64,000 bases of DNA from Mycolicibacterium iranicum (GCF_014190915.1 NZ_JACHVU010000011.1:116676-180675), one strand, 5' to 3'. Positions 26,303 to 35,553 are shown, counted from the first letter of the stretch. Made by a program: numbers and translations. Notes: generated from the letters alone by a model not told the origin.

Positions 26303-27028
26303 TCAGGCCGCCGGCAGAGCACCGGCCACGGTGAACATGAGCACTAGGCCCGGCAACAGGTTGGTCACCTGGTGGGCGACCACACCGGCGGTGAGGTTGT
26401 CGGTGTACAGGCGTGCCAGTCCGATCGGAACGGCCACCACCAGAAGCAGAGGTATCCGAGTCCACTCGAAATGGGCGACGGCGAAGACGACGGTGGTGAC
26501 CGCGAACGCGACCCACCGCCCCCACCGCTGATCGACGGCGCCCCAGAGCAGGCCGCGATAGACGATCTCTTCACAGATCGGTGCGACGATGGCGATCAAC
26601 ACGAAAACGGCGACGGCCCAGGCCCAACTGCCTCGCGCTCCTCCGAAGACCTCACCGGCTGCCGAGGTGGCCTCGTCCCCGACCACGCTGGTCCACAGCA
26701 ACGACGCCGGAATCGTGATCGCGAGGCCGGCGATGCCGAAGAGCAAGCCGATTCCTGCCGCGTGCCAGGAGAATCGCATCCGGAGGTCGACGCGTGGGCC
26801 GTTGCCTCGCAGCCTCGTCACGACGATCGCCAGCACCGCCGCGAGCACACTCGGAATGCCCACGGACAGCAGGATCGTGGAGACGGATTCCGGCCCGGGG
26901 CCGGCCAGGGCGAGCGCGAGGAGTACCGACGACGCCAGGTACGCGGTCTCGACGACGACGAACGCGCCGAGGCCCCATCGATGCCGGCGCGCGCTCTGCT
27001 GGGCCGTCACCACCGAACGCTCGCGCAC
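26303..27028 (-). CDS. CPBP family intramembrane metalloprotease
   Basis: 241 aa, GTG start. Around six or seven transmembrane helices. The CPBP motifs are present: CEEIVYRGLLWG (EExxxR, about residue 152-158), FAVAHFEW (His/Glu) and VVAHQVTN (third His). Members resemble CAAX prenyl proteases or bacteriocin-processing enzymes; the substrate is unknown. It starts 1 bp after the YdcF stop codon, so they form one transcript. Tail-to-tail with the PE-PPE gene. Confidence 0.88.
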   Translation of the reverse strand: MRERSVVTAQQSARRHRWGLGAFVVVETAYLASSVLLALALAGPGPESVSTILLSVGIPSVLAAVLAIVVTRLRGNGPRVDLRMRFSWHAAGIGLLFGIAGLAITIPASLLWTSVVGDEATSAAGEVFGGARGSWAWAVAVFVLIAIVAPICEEIVYRGLLWGAVDQRWGRWVAFAVTTVVFAVAHFEWTRIPLLLVVAVPIGLARLYTDNLTAGVVAHQVTNLLPGLVLMFTVAGALPAA

Positions 27029-27029
27029 G

Positions 27030-27701
27030 TCAGGTGACGGCGATGAACGGACTGATGACGTCCCGGACGAACTGGGCGACGTTCACCGACGGATTGTTGT
27101 CGGGAAAGCTGACGGTCGCCAGAATGTTGCCACCGGCATCGGCGAAGTTGCCGTCAGCGCGGTCCTGGTGTGACGACGAGGTCACCAGGATGATTCCGGA
27201 CGTGTCGGCCTGCTGTGCCAGCGGCACCGAGAAAGCCGCGTTCTGCACAGTGCTGTTGGCTCGGTCCTCGACGATGATGCGTTCCTCGGGAATCCCGTAC
27301 AGCCGCAACATCTTGCGCATCTGGCCGGCCTCGGTGTTGCCGTTGCGGGGATTGCCGCCGGTGACGATGATCGGCGATTGCGGAAACATGTGTCCCACAG
27401 CCATACCCGCGAGGACCCGCGTGTGCAGGATCAGGCGCATGGTGCCGTCGGGTTTGAGGCCGTAGCCCAGGATGACGATCGCCGGCCTGCTGAAGTCCTT
27501 GGCCACCACGGGTGGCGCGGCGTGAGCGGTGCCGACCGCCGCGCCGCCGGCGACCGAACCGAAAGCCATGACCGCGGCGAGCACCACCGCAGCGCACCGG
27601 GACGTCAGACCGCGGCGGACCCCTGCGGGTCGCAGCGCCGATCGCCGCGCCGATCTCAGAGCAGGTCCCCGACCAGGTCTCAGTGTCATCAACCCGTTCA
27701 T
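27030..27701 (-). CDS. exported YdcF/DUF218 family protein
   Basis: About 223 aa. The DUF218 core follows a signal segment (CAAVVLAAVMAFGSVAGGAA): VILGYGLKPDGTM, IIVTGGNPRNGNTEAGQM and IIVEDRANSTVQNA, then VTSSSHQDRA. The family binds SAM in E. coli YdcF and relates to SanA/ElyC envelope proteins. The start is uncertain: ATGs at 27722, 27701 and 27689 lie in frame, none with a clear Shine-Dalgarno. Confidence 0.85.
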   Translation of the reverse strand: MNGLMTLRPGRGPALRSARRSALRPAGVRRGLTSRCAAVVLAAVMAFGSVAGGAAVGTAHAAPPVVAKDFSRPAIVILGYGLKPDGTMRLILHTRVLAGMAVGHMFPQSPIIVTGGNPRNGNTEAGQMRKMLRLYGIPEERIIVEDRANSTVQNAAFSVPLAQQADTSGIILVTSSSHQDRADGNFADAGGNILATVSFPDNNPSVNVAQFVRDVISPFIAVT

Positions 27702-27807
27702 CGCCACGGGGACCGAACTCATTACGGTCGTGTCTCGAACGGCCAACGATGCGCGCTCATCGGTTCCTGACATTCGCGTAGTCCGCCGGCACGTGGTCTG
27801 GTGGAAG

Positions 27808-28347
27808 ATGATGTCTTCCACCAGCCCACTCCCGCGCCGCATCACGATCGCCGGGTCCGCTGCGCTCGCGGCGGCGCCCCTGATCCTCATCGCCGCGCCC
27901 GGCGCGTCGTCGGCCCCCGCCTACGACGGCCGGGGCTACCTCGATTCGACCGCCCGCTGCGCGGCGCCGGACACCGCGGTCGTCTTCGGCAGCACCGCGA
28001 GCTCCCGCATCGCCGTCTGTGAGGACGCCGACGGCGACCTCGAATACCGCGGCGTGCGGGTTCGCGACGGCGCCCGGTTGATCCTGCCCGCAACGAATTC
28101 TGCCGACGGCGCGTTCACCGCGACCAACGACGGCATCGATTACATGGTGACCGCCGACGCGCTGGTCATCAGCGAGCAGGAGAAGGTTCTTCGGGACGAA
28201 CCGATGGTCGACTTCCACCGCCCAGGGTCCTCGGGCAGCTCCACGGGCGGTTCCACCGAAAGCCCCTCGGCGACCGAGGAACCCGCACCGACGACGCCGC
28301 TGCCGCCACCGCTGCCCGCCGAGGTCGGTGGTGACGAGGGCGGCTGA
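27808..28347 (+). CDS. secreted hypothetical protein with Pro-rich C-terminus
   Basis: 179 aa from the tandem ATG at 27808/27811, with GGAAG just upstream. A signal peptide covers residues 1-35 (ITIAGSAALAAAPLILIAAPGASSA). The mature domain has two Cys (ARCAAPD and AVCEDADGD) that could form a disulfide, then a Ser/Thr/Pro-rich tail ending PPPLPAEVGGDEGG. It is a common mycobacterial layout; no function recognised. Divergent from the YdcF gene. Confidence 0.75.
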   Translation: MMSSTSPLPRRITIAGSAALAAAPLILIAAPGASSAPAYDGRGYLDSTARCAAPDTAVVFGSTASSRIAVCEDADGDLEYRGVRVRDGARLILPATNSADGAFTATNDGIDYMVTADALVISEQEKVLRDEPMVDFHRPGSSGSSTGGSTESPSATEEPAPTTPLPPPLPAEVGGDEGG

Positions 28348-28349
28348 CC

Positions 28350-28784
28350 TCAGCCCTGCGGGACCTCGACGTGGTCGCCGACCCTGATCGGACCGGATGT
28401 CAGCACGCGGCAGATCGAACCTCCGCGCCGGCTCATGGCCCGCGCCGCACCCGGCGCGATCCAGTCGTCGAGGAGTCGGCACGGCGCGGCGACACGCACC
28501 ACCTCCAGCTCGACCTCGCCGATCCGCAACCGCGAACCCGGGCGGGTGGGAATGACGCCGCCGTCGACGGTCACGTTGCGCCGCGTCGCGCCCGGGTCCA
28601 CGGCGAGACCCAGCTCCGCGGCCGCGTGTTCGAGCATCTCCTGGGACTGGATGCTGACGTGCCGGTGCTTGGTGCCGTGGTAGCGATCCCCGACGAGACC
28701 ACGGCCCGCCTCGGCCTCGACACAGGTGACCGAGCGGGTCGGCACCTTGCGGCCGGGCGCGAGGTGAATGGCGACGATGTGCAC
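28350..28784 (-). CDS. MOSC domain protein
   Basis: 144 aa, GTG start. It has the MOSC pattern, with GDRYHGTKHRHVSIQS and TRRNVTVDG, and the conserved Cys in AAPCRLLDDW (about residue 101) that binds sulfur in the family. Stand-alone MOSC proteins are linked to molybdenum-cofactor sulfur transfer or hydroxylamine reduction. Tail-to-tail with the secreted protein at 27808, 2 bp apart; 11 bp downstream of the membrane-protein gene. Confidence 0.88.
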   Translation of the reverse strand: MHIVAIHLAPGRKVPTRSVTCVEAEAGRGLVGDRYHGTKHRHVSIQSQEMLEHAAAELGLAVDPGATRRNVTVDGGVIPTRPGSRLRIGEVELEVVRVAAPCRLLDDWIAPGAARAMSRRGGSICRVLTSGPIRVGDHVEVPQG

Positions 28785-28795
28785 GGCGCGTCAGT

Positions 28796-29530
28796 CTATT
28801 TCGGGCCGAGGGGGCGGGGAAGCAGCGAGATCTTCTGCCAGATCTTGCTGGACAGCTCCGTGGTCAAGGTCTCGATGTAGGAGATGGTCTCGAGCACCAC
28901 TGCGTCGGTGCTGTACTGGGCGCACAACGCCGCGGTCTTGGCGGTCAGGCTGAGAAGTTCGGAGCAGTAGTCCAGGTAGTGGTGCAGTTGCTCGGCGTCG
29001 AGCCCGTGGATCACGCTCTCGGAGGTGGCCGTGTAGCCCGGTCGGAGCTGCTCGGGATCTTTGGACAGCTGATGCATGTCGATGACGTGGGCGAAAGAGC
29101 GCATGCCGTGCAACAGCCGCAGAAGCGAACGGCGCTCCAGACGTTCGGGGAAGGCCCACAGGAACACGACCGCGATCGCGGCGAACACCAGGTCGTTGAT
29201 CACGCTCTCGACCAGCGGCACCCAGTCGGAGCTGTGCTCGAGCCCGTCGGTGACCGCGGTGCGCATGCTGACCACGAGCGCCACGACCGTCGCGACGATG
29301 ATCACGATGCCGGCCGTCCGGGCGATCAACGTCATCCGGCGTAGTCGCGCGTGTGACTGCTCGGCCTCGGTGGCGACCGAATCCACCAGGCGACCGAGGT
29401 CGCGCGCGGCCTTGGTCAGGCCACGTTCACCGAACCGGGCGTGGATGCGGCGTTCCAGGTGGGTGACGGTGTCGCCGACATGCCCGGAGGACAGCTGAAT
29501 CCGGTCCCCGGCCGGGCTGGCGTTCGTCAC
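28796..29530 (-). CDS. two-helix membrane protein of unknown function
   Basis: 244 aa from the GTG at 29530 (CAGGAC close upstream). Two transmembrane helices (about residues 67-88 and 110-132) separate a charged N-terminal helical part from a C-terminal cytoplasmic domain of about 110 residues, which is Leu/His-rich and predicted helical. No catalytic motif was recognised. It probably shares a transcript with the MOSC gene. Confidence 0.7.
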   Translation of the reverse strand: MTNASPAGDRIQLSSGHVGDTVTHLERRIHARFGERGLTKAARDLGRLVDSVATEAEQSHARLRRMTLIARTAGIVIIVATVVALVVSMRTAVTDGLEHSSDWVPLVESVINDLVFAAIAVVFLWAFPERLERRSLLRLLHGMRSFAHVIDMHQLSKDPEQLRPGYTATSESVIHGLDAEQLHHYLDYCSELLSLTAKTAALCAQYSTDAVVLETISYIETLTTELSSKIWQKISLLPRPLGPK

Positions 29531-29687
29531 GTCCTGACTGTAGGACCGCCCCGCGGGGAACGGCCGCCGATTCGAAACGCACCAGCGCACACAGCGAAGT
29601 CACACGGATTCCGCAGCGAAACAGCATTTTCTTTGCTGAGCCGAGTCGCCGCTTTAACTGACGCCGCCGTTAGCAAATCATTCGATC

Positions 29688-29704
29688 ATGAGAATTTGTC
29701 TCAT
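29688..29704. promoter_or_regulatory. inverted repeat upstream of the 455-aa exported protein
   Basis: ATGAGA-N5-TCTCAT in an AT-rich leader, 77 bp before the start codon. It shares the TGAGA/TCTCA arms with the repeat upstream of the PE-PPE gene (24706-24733). A regulator site is possible, not proven. Confidence 0.35.
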
Positions 29705-29780
29705 TGAGCTAGACAGGAGGTCACTTTCCGGATATTTTTCCAGCGGTCGGGGCCACTACAGCAACATGGAGGGGCTCGTC

Positions 29781-31148
29781 ATGCCCAAAGCAGCACGTAC
29801 GTATGTGACCGCGGGGGTCGCCCTGATGGGCGCCGGTGTCATCTCCGCGACACCCATCACCAGCCCGCAGTTGTTGCAGCAGCGGGCGAGCATGGACGTG
29901 GCCCTCATGGCTGCGACCCAGGCGTGCGGTCCCGGTGACGGTGGGGCGCTCTGCGACAGCGCCGCCGCGCTCCCCGATACCACTGCGTTCACCCCGACCG
30001 CCGACAGCACGAACGTCTTCAACATTCCCGCAAACCTGTTCATTGCGTTGGCGAATGTGCCGTACAACGTGCTGCTGGCGATGGGGGAGGGCAACGTCCA
30101 GCTGGGCTCCGATCCCGAGGGTGACTTCAGCTTCCAGCCGACCTTCGAAGGTGTCACACTCACCCAGCCCGAGGGCAGTGTCGTCGGCCTCGGGCGCAAC
30201 CTGCGCTACACCGGCAACTGGTGGCTCTACAGCCAGACCAACATCCTGGGCACCGATCCGGCAGATCCGTCGCGGTACCAGGCGATCACCAACATCCTGG
30301 TGCCGTTCCCCGCTCTCTCGGTGCCGCTGGGCAACATGTTCGCCGCCATCGCCGCATCACAGCTACCGATGGATGTCGGCTGCTCCGGCACCGGACCCGG
30401 GGCATGCGACAATGTGGCCGGAATCCTCAGCAAAATGTTCGATATTCGTCACATCGCTGCGCTGTTTTCGCCTGAGGGATACACATTTCCCGAGACCCGG
30501 GCGCCGATCACGTGCAGTGAGGACGGGCAGTGCTATGTCAAGGACGAGAAAGGGCCCGAGGTGCCTTGGTCGGGCGAAACGGTCAAGCTGGACCCCGCAG
30601 CACCGTTCACCAGCTTCTACAACAGTCTGACCAAGACCCCTGACGCGGACGACATCAAACCGGTGACACCGGAGTTCGCCGTCGGGAACATCTCCAGCCT
30701 CGTCAACGGCATCAACACGGCCTTCAACCCGTTCGTGCTCGGCACCCAGTGTGCGATCTGCGCGCCGTTCGTCCCCAACCCGGACAACCTGCCGATCCCG
30801 GGCCCGGTCTTCGAGGACCCCGACACCACCGCGGGCACCGCGGCGACCGCGGCGGTTCCCACGACGGCCGCCACGACGGCTGCCGAGGCACCGGCGCCCA
30901 CCGCCGAACCCGCTGCCGAGCCCGTCGCCGAGCAGGACATCCTCCCCGAGGCGCCCAAGTCGACCGGCGGCAAGCACCGCAAGCCCACGGCGACCGGCGA
31001 CGCGGTGAAGAACGTCCGGGATTCGCTCAACAACACCGTTTCGAAGATCACGAACGGGTTCAAGAAGGACTCGGCGTCGACGTCCACGAGCACGGATTCG
31101 GACGCCGGCTCAGGCAAGAATGCTTCCGGCGACGGAGGCGATTCCTAG
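29781..31148 (+). CDS. mycobacterial exported/surface protein with low-complexity tail
   Basis: 455 aa from the ATG at 29781 (GGAGGGG upstream). It begins with a hydrophobic export segment (RTYVTAGVALMGAGVISATPITSP), then a 330-residue domain rich in Asn/Pro with paired Cys (CGPGDGGALC, CSGTGPGAC, CAIC) and IPANLFIALANVPYN. The C-terminus is Ala/Thr/Pro- then Ser/Lys-rich. The type recurs in environmental mycobacteria, often near PE-PPE hydrolases as here; no function is known to me. An ATG at 29766 in frame is an alternative. Confidence 0.75.
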   Translation: MPKAARTYVTAGVALMGAGVISATPITSPQLLQQRASMDVALMAATQACGPGDGGALCDSAAALPDTTAFTPTADSTNVFNIPANLFIALANVPYNVLLAMGEGNVQLGSDPEGDFSFQPTFEGVTLTQPEGSVVGLGRNLRYTGNWWLYSQTNILGTDPADPSRYQAITNILVPFPALSVPLGNMFAAIAASQLPMDVGCSGTGPGACDNVAGILSKMFDIRHIAALFSPEGYTFPETRAPITCSEDGQCYVKDEKGPEVPWSGETVKLDPAAPFTSFYNSLTKTPDADDIKPVTPEFAVGNISSLVNGINTAFNPFVLGTQCAICAPFVPNPDNLPIPGPVFEDPDTTAGTAATAAVPTTAATTAAEAPAPTAEPAAEPVAEQDILPEAPKSTGGKHRKPTATGDAVKNVRDSLNNTVSKITNGFKKDSASTSTSTDSDAGSGKNASGDGGDS

Positions 31149-31170
31149 ACCCACCCGTACCGCCGAGCGG

Positions 31171-31220
31171 GCCCGCCGCGGATGCCGACGACTGCAAGTC
31201 GTCCCGCATCCTCGGCGGGC
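31171..31220. terminator. long bidirectional hairpin terminator
   Basis: A 50-nt stem-loop between convergent genes. The outer stem pairs GCCCGCCG-C-GGATGC with GCATCC-T-CGGCGGGC, and the inner stem pairs GACGACT with AGTCGTC around a GCA loop, giving about 21 bp in all. No U-tract. It can serve both the gene ending at 31148 and the one ending at 31252. Confidence 0.8.
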
Positions 31221-31251
31221 TGCTCCGGTGCGGCACGTCCCGAAGAATTCG

Positions 31252-32004
31252 TCAGAGGTACGGATCGGCCCACGCGCTGATGATGCGGGCTGCGCGCGCA
31301 GCCTGGTTCTTTCCGGTGAGCAGGTGATCGGCGCCCTCGAGAGAGACGAAACTGCGGGGATGCCGCGCCGCGCGGAAGATGTCGCTGGCGTTGCCGATCC
31401 CGACGGTGTTGTCGGTGGGCGAGTGCATGACAAGCAGCGCGCGGCGAAGGGTCTTGATGCGCTCGCGCAGATCCGTCGAACGCACATCCTCGATGAAGTG
31501 GCGCCGCAACGTCAGCGCCTTACCCCCGATCAGGAACGGCGCCTCGCCGTCGGATTCGATGCGCGTGACGAGGGCGTCGTAGTTGTGCTCCACGTGCGCC
31601 GGCTGGTACGGCGCGCCGATACTGGCCAGGGCGGCCACCGACGGGCAGCCGTGAGCGGCCGCGACCGCCGCCGCGCCGCCGAACGAGTGCCCGACCAGCA
31701 GCCGGACCTCGTGTCCGAGTCCGCCCATGAACTCCACCGCGCGAATCGTGTCCTGCACTTTGTGGGAGAACGAGCCGTCGCCCCAGTCTCCCTCGGAGTC
31801 ACCGAGGCCCAGGTTGTCGAACCGCAGCATTCCGATGCCTTCGCTGGCGAGCTGCTTGCAGATACGGCTCGCCGCGGGGCTGTCCTTGCCGAGGGTGAAG
31901 CCATGGGCGAACACACCCCACCCACGGGTCTCGCCCTGGGGGAGGTCGATCAGCCCGGCCAGAGTCGGCCCGCTGCTACTGGGGAAGGTGACGCGTTCTG
32001 CCAC
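31252..32004 (-). CDS. alpha/beta hydrolase
   Basis: 250 aa, GTG start. Oxyanion segment AHGFTLGKD, nucleophile elbow GHSFGG (about residue 104-109), Asp in HSPTDNTVG and His in GADHLLTGK complete a normal catalytic triad. The type is often paired or fused with OsmC proteins in other bacteria, but no OsmC partner is seen here. Substrate unknown. Convergent with the 455-aa exported protein. Confidence 0.88.
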   Translation of the reverse strand: MAERVTFPSSSGPTLAGLIDLPQGETRGWGVFAHGFTLGKDSPAASRICKQLASEGIGMLRFDNLGLGDSEGDWGDGSFSHKVQDTIRAVEFMGGLGHEVRLLVGHSFGGAAAVAAAHGCPSVAALASIGAPYQPAHVEHNYDALVTRIESDGEAPFLIGGKALTLRRHFIEDVRSTDLRERIKTLRRALLVMHSPTDNTVGIGNASDIFRAARHPRSFVSLEGADHLLTGKNQAARAARIISAWADPYL

Positions 32005-32093
32005 GCGCTCATCCTGTCACCGTCTCGGGCACAAAGGCGGGAGGGTGTGCGTTGCCTACCTCGAGGCGACCGTCGCCGGCGGGGAGGATGCAC

Positions 32094-32975
32094 ATGAAGA
32101 TCCGGTTCGGGGTGGGTCTGGGCCCCGAGGTGGCGCCGCAGCAGCTGCCTTCGCTCGTCGATCGGCTGGAGGAGTCCGGTGTCGACTCCCTGTGGCTGTC
32201 CGAGCTGGTGTATTCGTCGGCGGTCGAACCGTTCGTCGGTATGAGCTGGGCGCTGGCGCGAACCTCCCGGCTGAAGGTGGGCACGTCGGTCGCGGTGCTG
32301 CCCGGACGTCACCCGGTGCTCGTCGCCAAACAGCTGGCCTCGCTGGCGGCGCTGGCCCCCAAACGCGTACTCCCCGTGTTCGGGCTGCGTTCGGCGCTGC
32401 CTGCCGAGCGGGACGCCTTCGTGGTGCCCGACGGACAACGCGCGGCGGTCTTCGACGAGTCGCTGCGTCTGCTGCGGACGGCGCTCGACGAACGGGACGC
32501 GACCTTCGAAGGCGAGTTCTTCGCGGTACGGCACATGGATGTATTGCCGAAACCCGCTTCGCACCTTGATATCTGGCTGGGCGGAGCGAGCGCGGCGGGC
32601 TTTCGGCGCATCGGTCGGTACGGCGACGGCTGGCTGGGGAGTTTCGTGACCCCTGACGAAGCGGGTCGTGCCGTCCACGCGATCCGCGCGGCCGCCGACG
32701 CCGCCGGACGGGAAGTCCCCGACGACCACTACGGCATCAACCTGGCGGTCGGGGACGGCGTCCTTCCAGCGCCGGTCGTCGACGCCATCCGCAAGCGACG
32801 GCCCGATCTCGATCCCGCCGAATTGGTGGCACAGGACTGGGCGCAGCTGCACCGCCGGCTCGATGCCTACATCGACGCCGGGCTGACAAAGTTCGTGATC
32901 CGGCCGGCAGGGTCTGCCGATGTCGACCGTTTCCTGGATGCCTTCATCACCGAACTCCTGCCTCGGGAGAACTGA
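32094..32975 (+). CDS. LLM-class oxidoreductase, probably F420-dependent
   Basis: 293 aa from the ATG at 32094, 6 bp after GGGAGG. Luciferase-like TIM-barrel features include FGVGLGPEV, SGVDSLWLSEL, GTSVAVLPGRHP and DIWLGGASAAGFRRIGRYGDGW. Actinobacterial members of this type commonly use F420; the substrate is not predictable. Its last 29 bp overlap the tail of the convergent acyl-CoA synthetase gene. Confidence 0.88.
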   Translation: MKIRFGVGLGPEVAPQQLPSLVDRLEESGVDSLWLSELVYSSAVEPFVGMSWALARTSRLKVGTSVAVLPGRHPVLVAKQLASLAALAPKRVLPVFGLRSALPAERDAFVVPDGQRAAVFDESLRLLRTALDERDATFEGEFFAVRHMDVLPKPASHLDIWLGGASAAGFRRIGRYGDGWLGSFVTPDEAGRAVHAIRAAADAAGREVPDDHYGINLAVGDGVLPAPVVDAIRKRRPDLDPAELVAQDWAQLHRRLDAYIDAGLTKFVIRPAGSADVDRFLDAFITELLPREN

Positions 32976-34494
32976 CGAACCACTGCCGCAACGACTTTCG
33001 ATCGAGCTTGCCACTGGGCAGCGTCGGGATCTGTGCGCTCGTCGCGGTCATCCACCGCGTCGGCACCTTGTAGCCCGACAACGCCTGCCGGGCCTGGCCG
33101 GCCACCGCCTCGACGTCGAGGCCGCCGCGCGCCGGCACGATCACCGCGCAAACCTCCTCGCCGCGCTCCGGGTGATCGACGCCGACGACGACGCACTGCG
33201 CGATGTCGTCGAATTCCTCGATCACCGCCTCGACTTCCAGCGGTGACACATTCGCTCCGGCAGTCTTGATGAGCTCGCTGGTGCGGCCCACGTAGAAAAG
33301 GCGCGGGTCACCGGACCGGCGGTAGACACGGTCGCCGGTGTGATACCACCCGTCGGCGTCGAAGGTCTCGCTGCGTTCGCGCTTGTTGTACCCGGCCATC
33401 ACCCCGATCCCGCGGACGAGGAGCTCCCCGACCTCACCCTCGGCGACCGCGGCGCCGGATTCGTCGACGATCTTCATCTCGGTGTAGGCGAACCCGCCCG
33501 CGGTCTCGGACATGGTGCGGTGCACCGGGAATCCGTCGGGCACATTCGTCATGGCGATGTCGAGGGGGCCGTCGCGAAGCATCGGCGCCGACGTGAGATC
33601 GCGGTCGGCGAAGCTGGGGTGTTCGCGCATCCGTTGCGTGAAGGCCGGCCAGCCGACAACCCCTGTGGCGCGCTCGTTCTCGACGAGATCGAGCGCGGTG
33701 CCCGCGTCGAGCCGCGGCAACACCAACAGGGTGACGGTCTGGTGCACGGCGCCCATCACGGCGAGCACTCCGCCGATCCAGAAGAACGGCATCGCGCACA
33801 GGATCACCGGATCGGCCGACGAGCCGGTGACGGTCCGGATCGCCGCGGGCCACCCGGACGTCTGCCGCACGAGGGTCCCGTGCGTGTGCAGGACGCCCTT
33901 CGGATCGGCGGTCGATCCCGACGTGTGCACCATGATCGCGAGGTCGGCGGGGGACACCGCCGCTTCGGCGGCCGCCAGGACGTCCTGGGACACCGCGTCG
34001 GAGAGATCGACCGGCGTCGCCCACGGTGCCGGACTGTCACCGGTCAGGACGATCGCCCGAAGATAAGGAGCCGCAGGGATTTCGAGTCGAGGGGCGGTAT
34101 GACGTGCCAACCCGGGGAGGGCAGCCTCGAAGCGCTCGGCCACGTCGATGCTCAGGACATGCGATGGGGCGACGAGCAGGGCGAGGTCGGCCAGCCGGAC
34201 CACCTTGGCGATCTCGGGTGCCTGGTACATCGTGCTCAGCGGCACGGCGATCGCACCGATGCGCGTCACGGCCAGCCACCAGGTCACCCATTCCACCCCG
34301 TTGGGGAAGAACAGGCCCACGCGACTTCCTTTCCCCGCACCGCGTGCGAGCAGCCAACGAGCCTGGGCGGCCGAGCGGCGTTCGGCGTCGGCGTAGGTGA
34401 GCCGGTCCGTGGGCGTCACCACATAGTCGCGGTCTCCGAACGCGCCGACGGCGCTCGAGAACAGGGCGGGGACGGTCAGGGGAAGGTTCTCCAC
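32947..34494 (-). CDS. acyl-CoA synthetase / AMP-dependent ligase
   Basis: 515 aa from the GTG at 34494. AMP-binding motifs: HTSGSTADPKG (P-loop, about residue 190), YHTGDRVYR, FYVGRTSELIKTAGANVSP and the C-terminal Lys in LPSGKLDRK. It activates a carboxylic acid as acyl-AMP and transfers it to CoA. The central region between 285 and 325 looks a little short for the family, which may reflect a loop deletion. The start is uncertain; longer readings have no family likeness. Divergent from the DinB gene. Confidence 0.88.
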   Translation of the reverse strand: MENLPLTVPALFSSAVGAFGDRDYVVTPTDRLTYADAERRSAAQARWLLARGAGKGSRVGLFFPNGVEWVTWWLAVTRIGAIAVPLSTMYQAPEIAKVVRLADLALLVAPSHVLSIDVAERFEAALPGLARHTAPRLEIPAAPYLRAIVLTGDSPAPWATPVDLSDAVSQDVLAAAEAAVSPADLAIMVHTSGSTADPKGVLHTHGTLVRQTSGWPAAIRTVTGSSADPVILCAMPFFWIGGVLAVMGAVHQTVTLLVLPRLDAGTALDLVENERATGVVGWPAFTQRMREHPSFADRDLTSAPMLRDGPLDIAMTNVPDGFPVHRTMSETAGGFAYTEMKIVDESGAAVAEGEVGELLVRGIGVMAGYNKRERSETFDADGWYHTGDRVYRRSGDPRLFYVGRTSELIKTAGANVSPLEVEAVIEEFDDIAQCVVVGVDHPERGEEVCAVIVPARGGLDVEAVAGQARQALSGYKVPTRWMTATSAQIPTLPSGKLDRKSLRQWFVSSPEAGVR

Positions 34495-34545
34495 CCGGCG
34501 ATCTTCGCGGATGGGCGGCCTGTCGTGTCGGATTCCGATGGCAGG

Positions 34546-35073
34546 ATGACGCCGGTGACCATGAATGCGCGTTCGATACCGCCGATGAACGGCGACGAAC
34601 GCACCACGCTGGAGGCCTGGCTGGACTTCCAGCGGCAGACGCTCGCGGGGAAGTGCGAAGGCCTCGACGAGGTCCAGCTGCGGACGGCCTCGGTACCGCC
34701 CTCGCCGCTGACATTGCAGGGGCTCGTCCAGCATGCGGCGGAGGTGGAGCGCAACTGGTTCCGCCGCGTCCTGGCTGCCGAATCCGCGCCGCCGATCTTC
34801 GGCCCGTCCACGGACACCTCTTCCGACGCCCATGACGGCGGGTTCGACGTCGACAGTGGCGTGCGTTTCGACGACGCGCTGGCCATCTGGCACCGCGAGG
34901 TCGGCGCCGCCCGGGCCCACTGCGCGCGGTACTCGCTCGACGACGTCCGCCCGTTCAGGGGCACCGACGTGTCCCTGCGCTGGATCTATCTGCACATGGT
35001 CGGTGAGTATGCGCGCCACAACGGACACGCCGATCTTCTCCGAGAGCGCATCGACGGCGCCACCGGCGTCTGA
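34546..35073 (+). CDS. DinB family protein (DUF664)
   Basis: 175 aa from ATG 34546; an ATG at 34561 is an alternative. Four-helix DinB fold with the metal-binding His in GLVQHAAEVERNWF (about residue 62) and the HMVGEYARHNGHADLLRE block that supplies two more His. DUF664 members are related to mycothiol- or bacillithiol-dependent transferases. Divergent from the acyl-CoA synthetase, 51 bp between starts. Confidence 0.88.
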   Translation: MTPVTMNARSIPPMNGDERTTLEAWLDFQRQTLAGKCEGLDEVQLRTASVPPSPLTLQGLVQHAAEVERNWFRRVLAAESAPPIFGPSTDTSSDAHDGGFDVDSGVRFDDALAIWHREVGAARAHCARYSLDDVRPFRGTDVSLRWIYLHMVGEYARHNGHADLLRERIDGATGV

Positions 35074-35124
35074 TCTTGCGCCGGATCGCTACGGCGGGTG
35101 GGGGTATCGGCGTAGGGTCCGCGC

Positions 35125-35523
35125 ATGGCCGTGGACCGCGCAGCCGTCGTCGTCGGCGGGATCCGACTGGCGTCGGGCGTTCAGTTTCTCGTCGATCCTC
35201 TTCGCGCCAACAGACTGTGGGGCGATCCGGACGAACCGCCACCCACCGCGCGACTGCTGCTGCGGTCGATGGGCTATCGGGACGCCCTGATCGGCGGAAT
35301 GCTGCTCGCCGCCGGCGTGCAGGGACGCGACACCCGCGGCTGGTTCCTCGCCTCCGGCGGGGCTGATGCGTCCGACCTGCTGGGCGGGTGGAGCGTGCAT
35401 GACCAGATGCGGAGATCCCAGAGGCTCATCGGCCTGGGCGGGGCCGTGGTCGGTATCGGCGTTGGCCTGTGGGGGACGACCAGAAGACCCCGGAAACCGA
35501 GGCACCCCCGCACATCTGCATAG
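35125..35523 (+). CDS. DUF4267-like small membrane protein
   Basis: 132 aa. Hydrophobic segments near residues 7-25, 48-66 and 102-118 with the pattern RLASGVQFLVDP and SMGYRDALIGGMLLAAG, characteristic of a small membrane family with a 'GxRD' turn. A related protein is encoded at 55427-55825. It follows the DinB gene by 51 bp on the same strand. No function recognised. Confidence 0.7.
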   Translation: MAVDRAAVVVGGIRLASGVQFLVDPLRANRLWGDPDEPPPTARLLLRSMGYRDALIGGMLLAAGVQGRDTRGWFLASGGADASDLLGGWSVHDQMRRSQRLIGLGGAVVGIGVGLWGTTRRPRKPRHPRTSA

Positions 35524-35553
35524 AGCCTGTAGTGACTGCGCGGGAAGCCGGCG

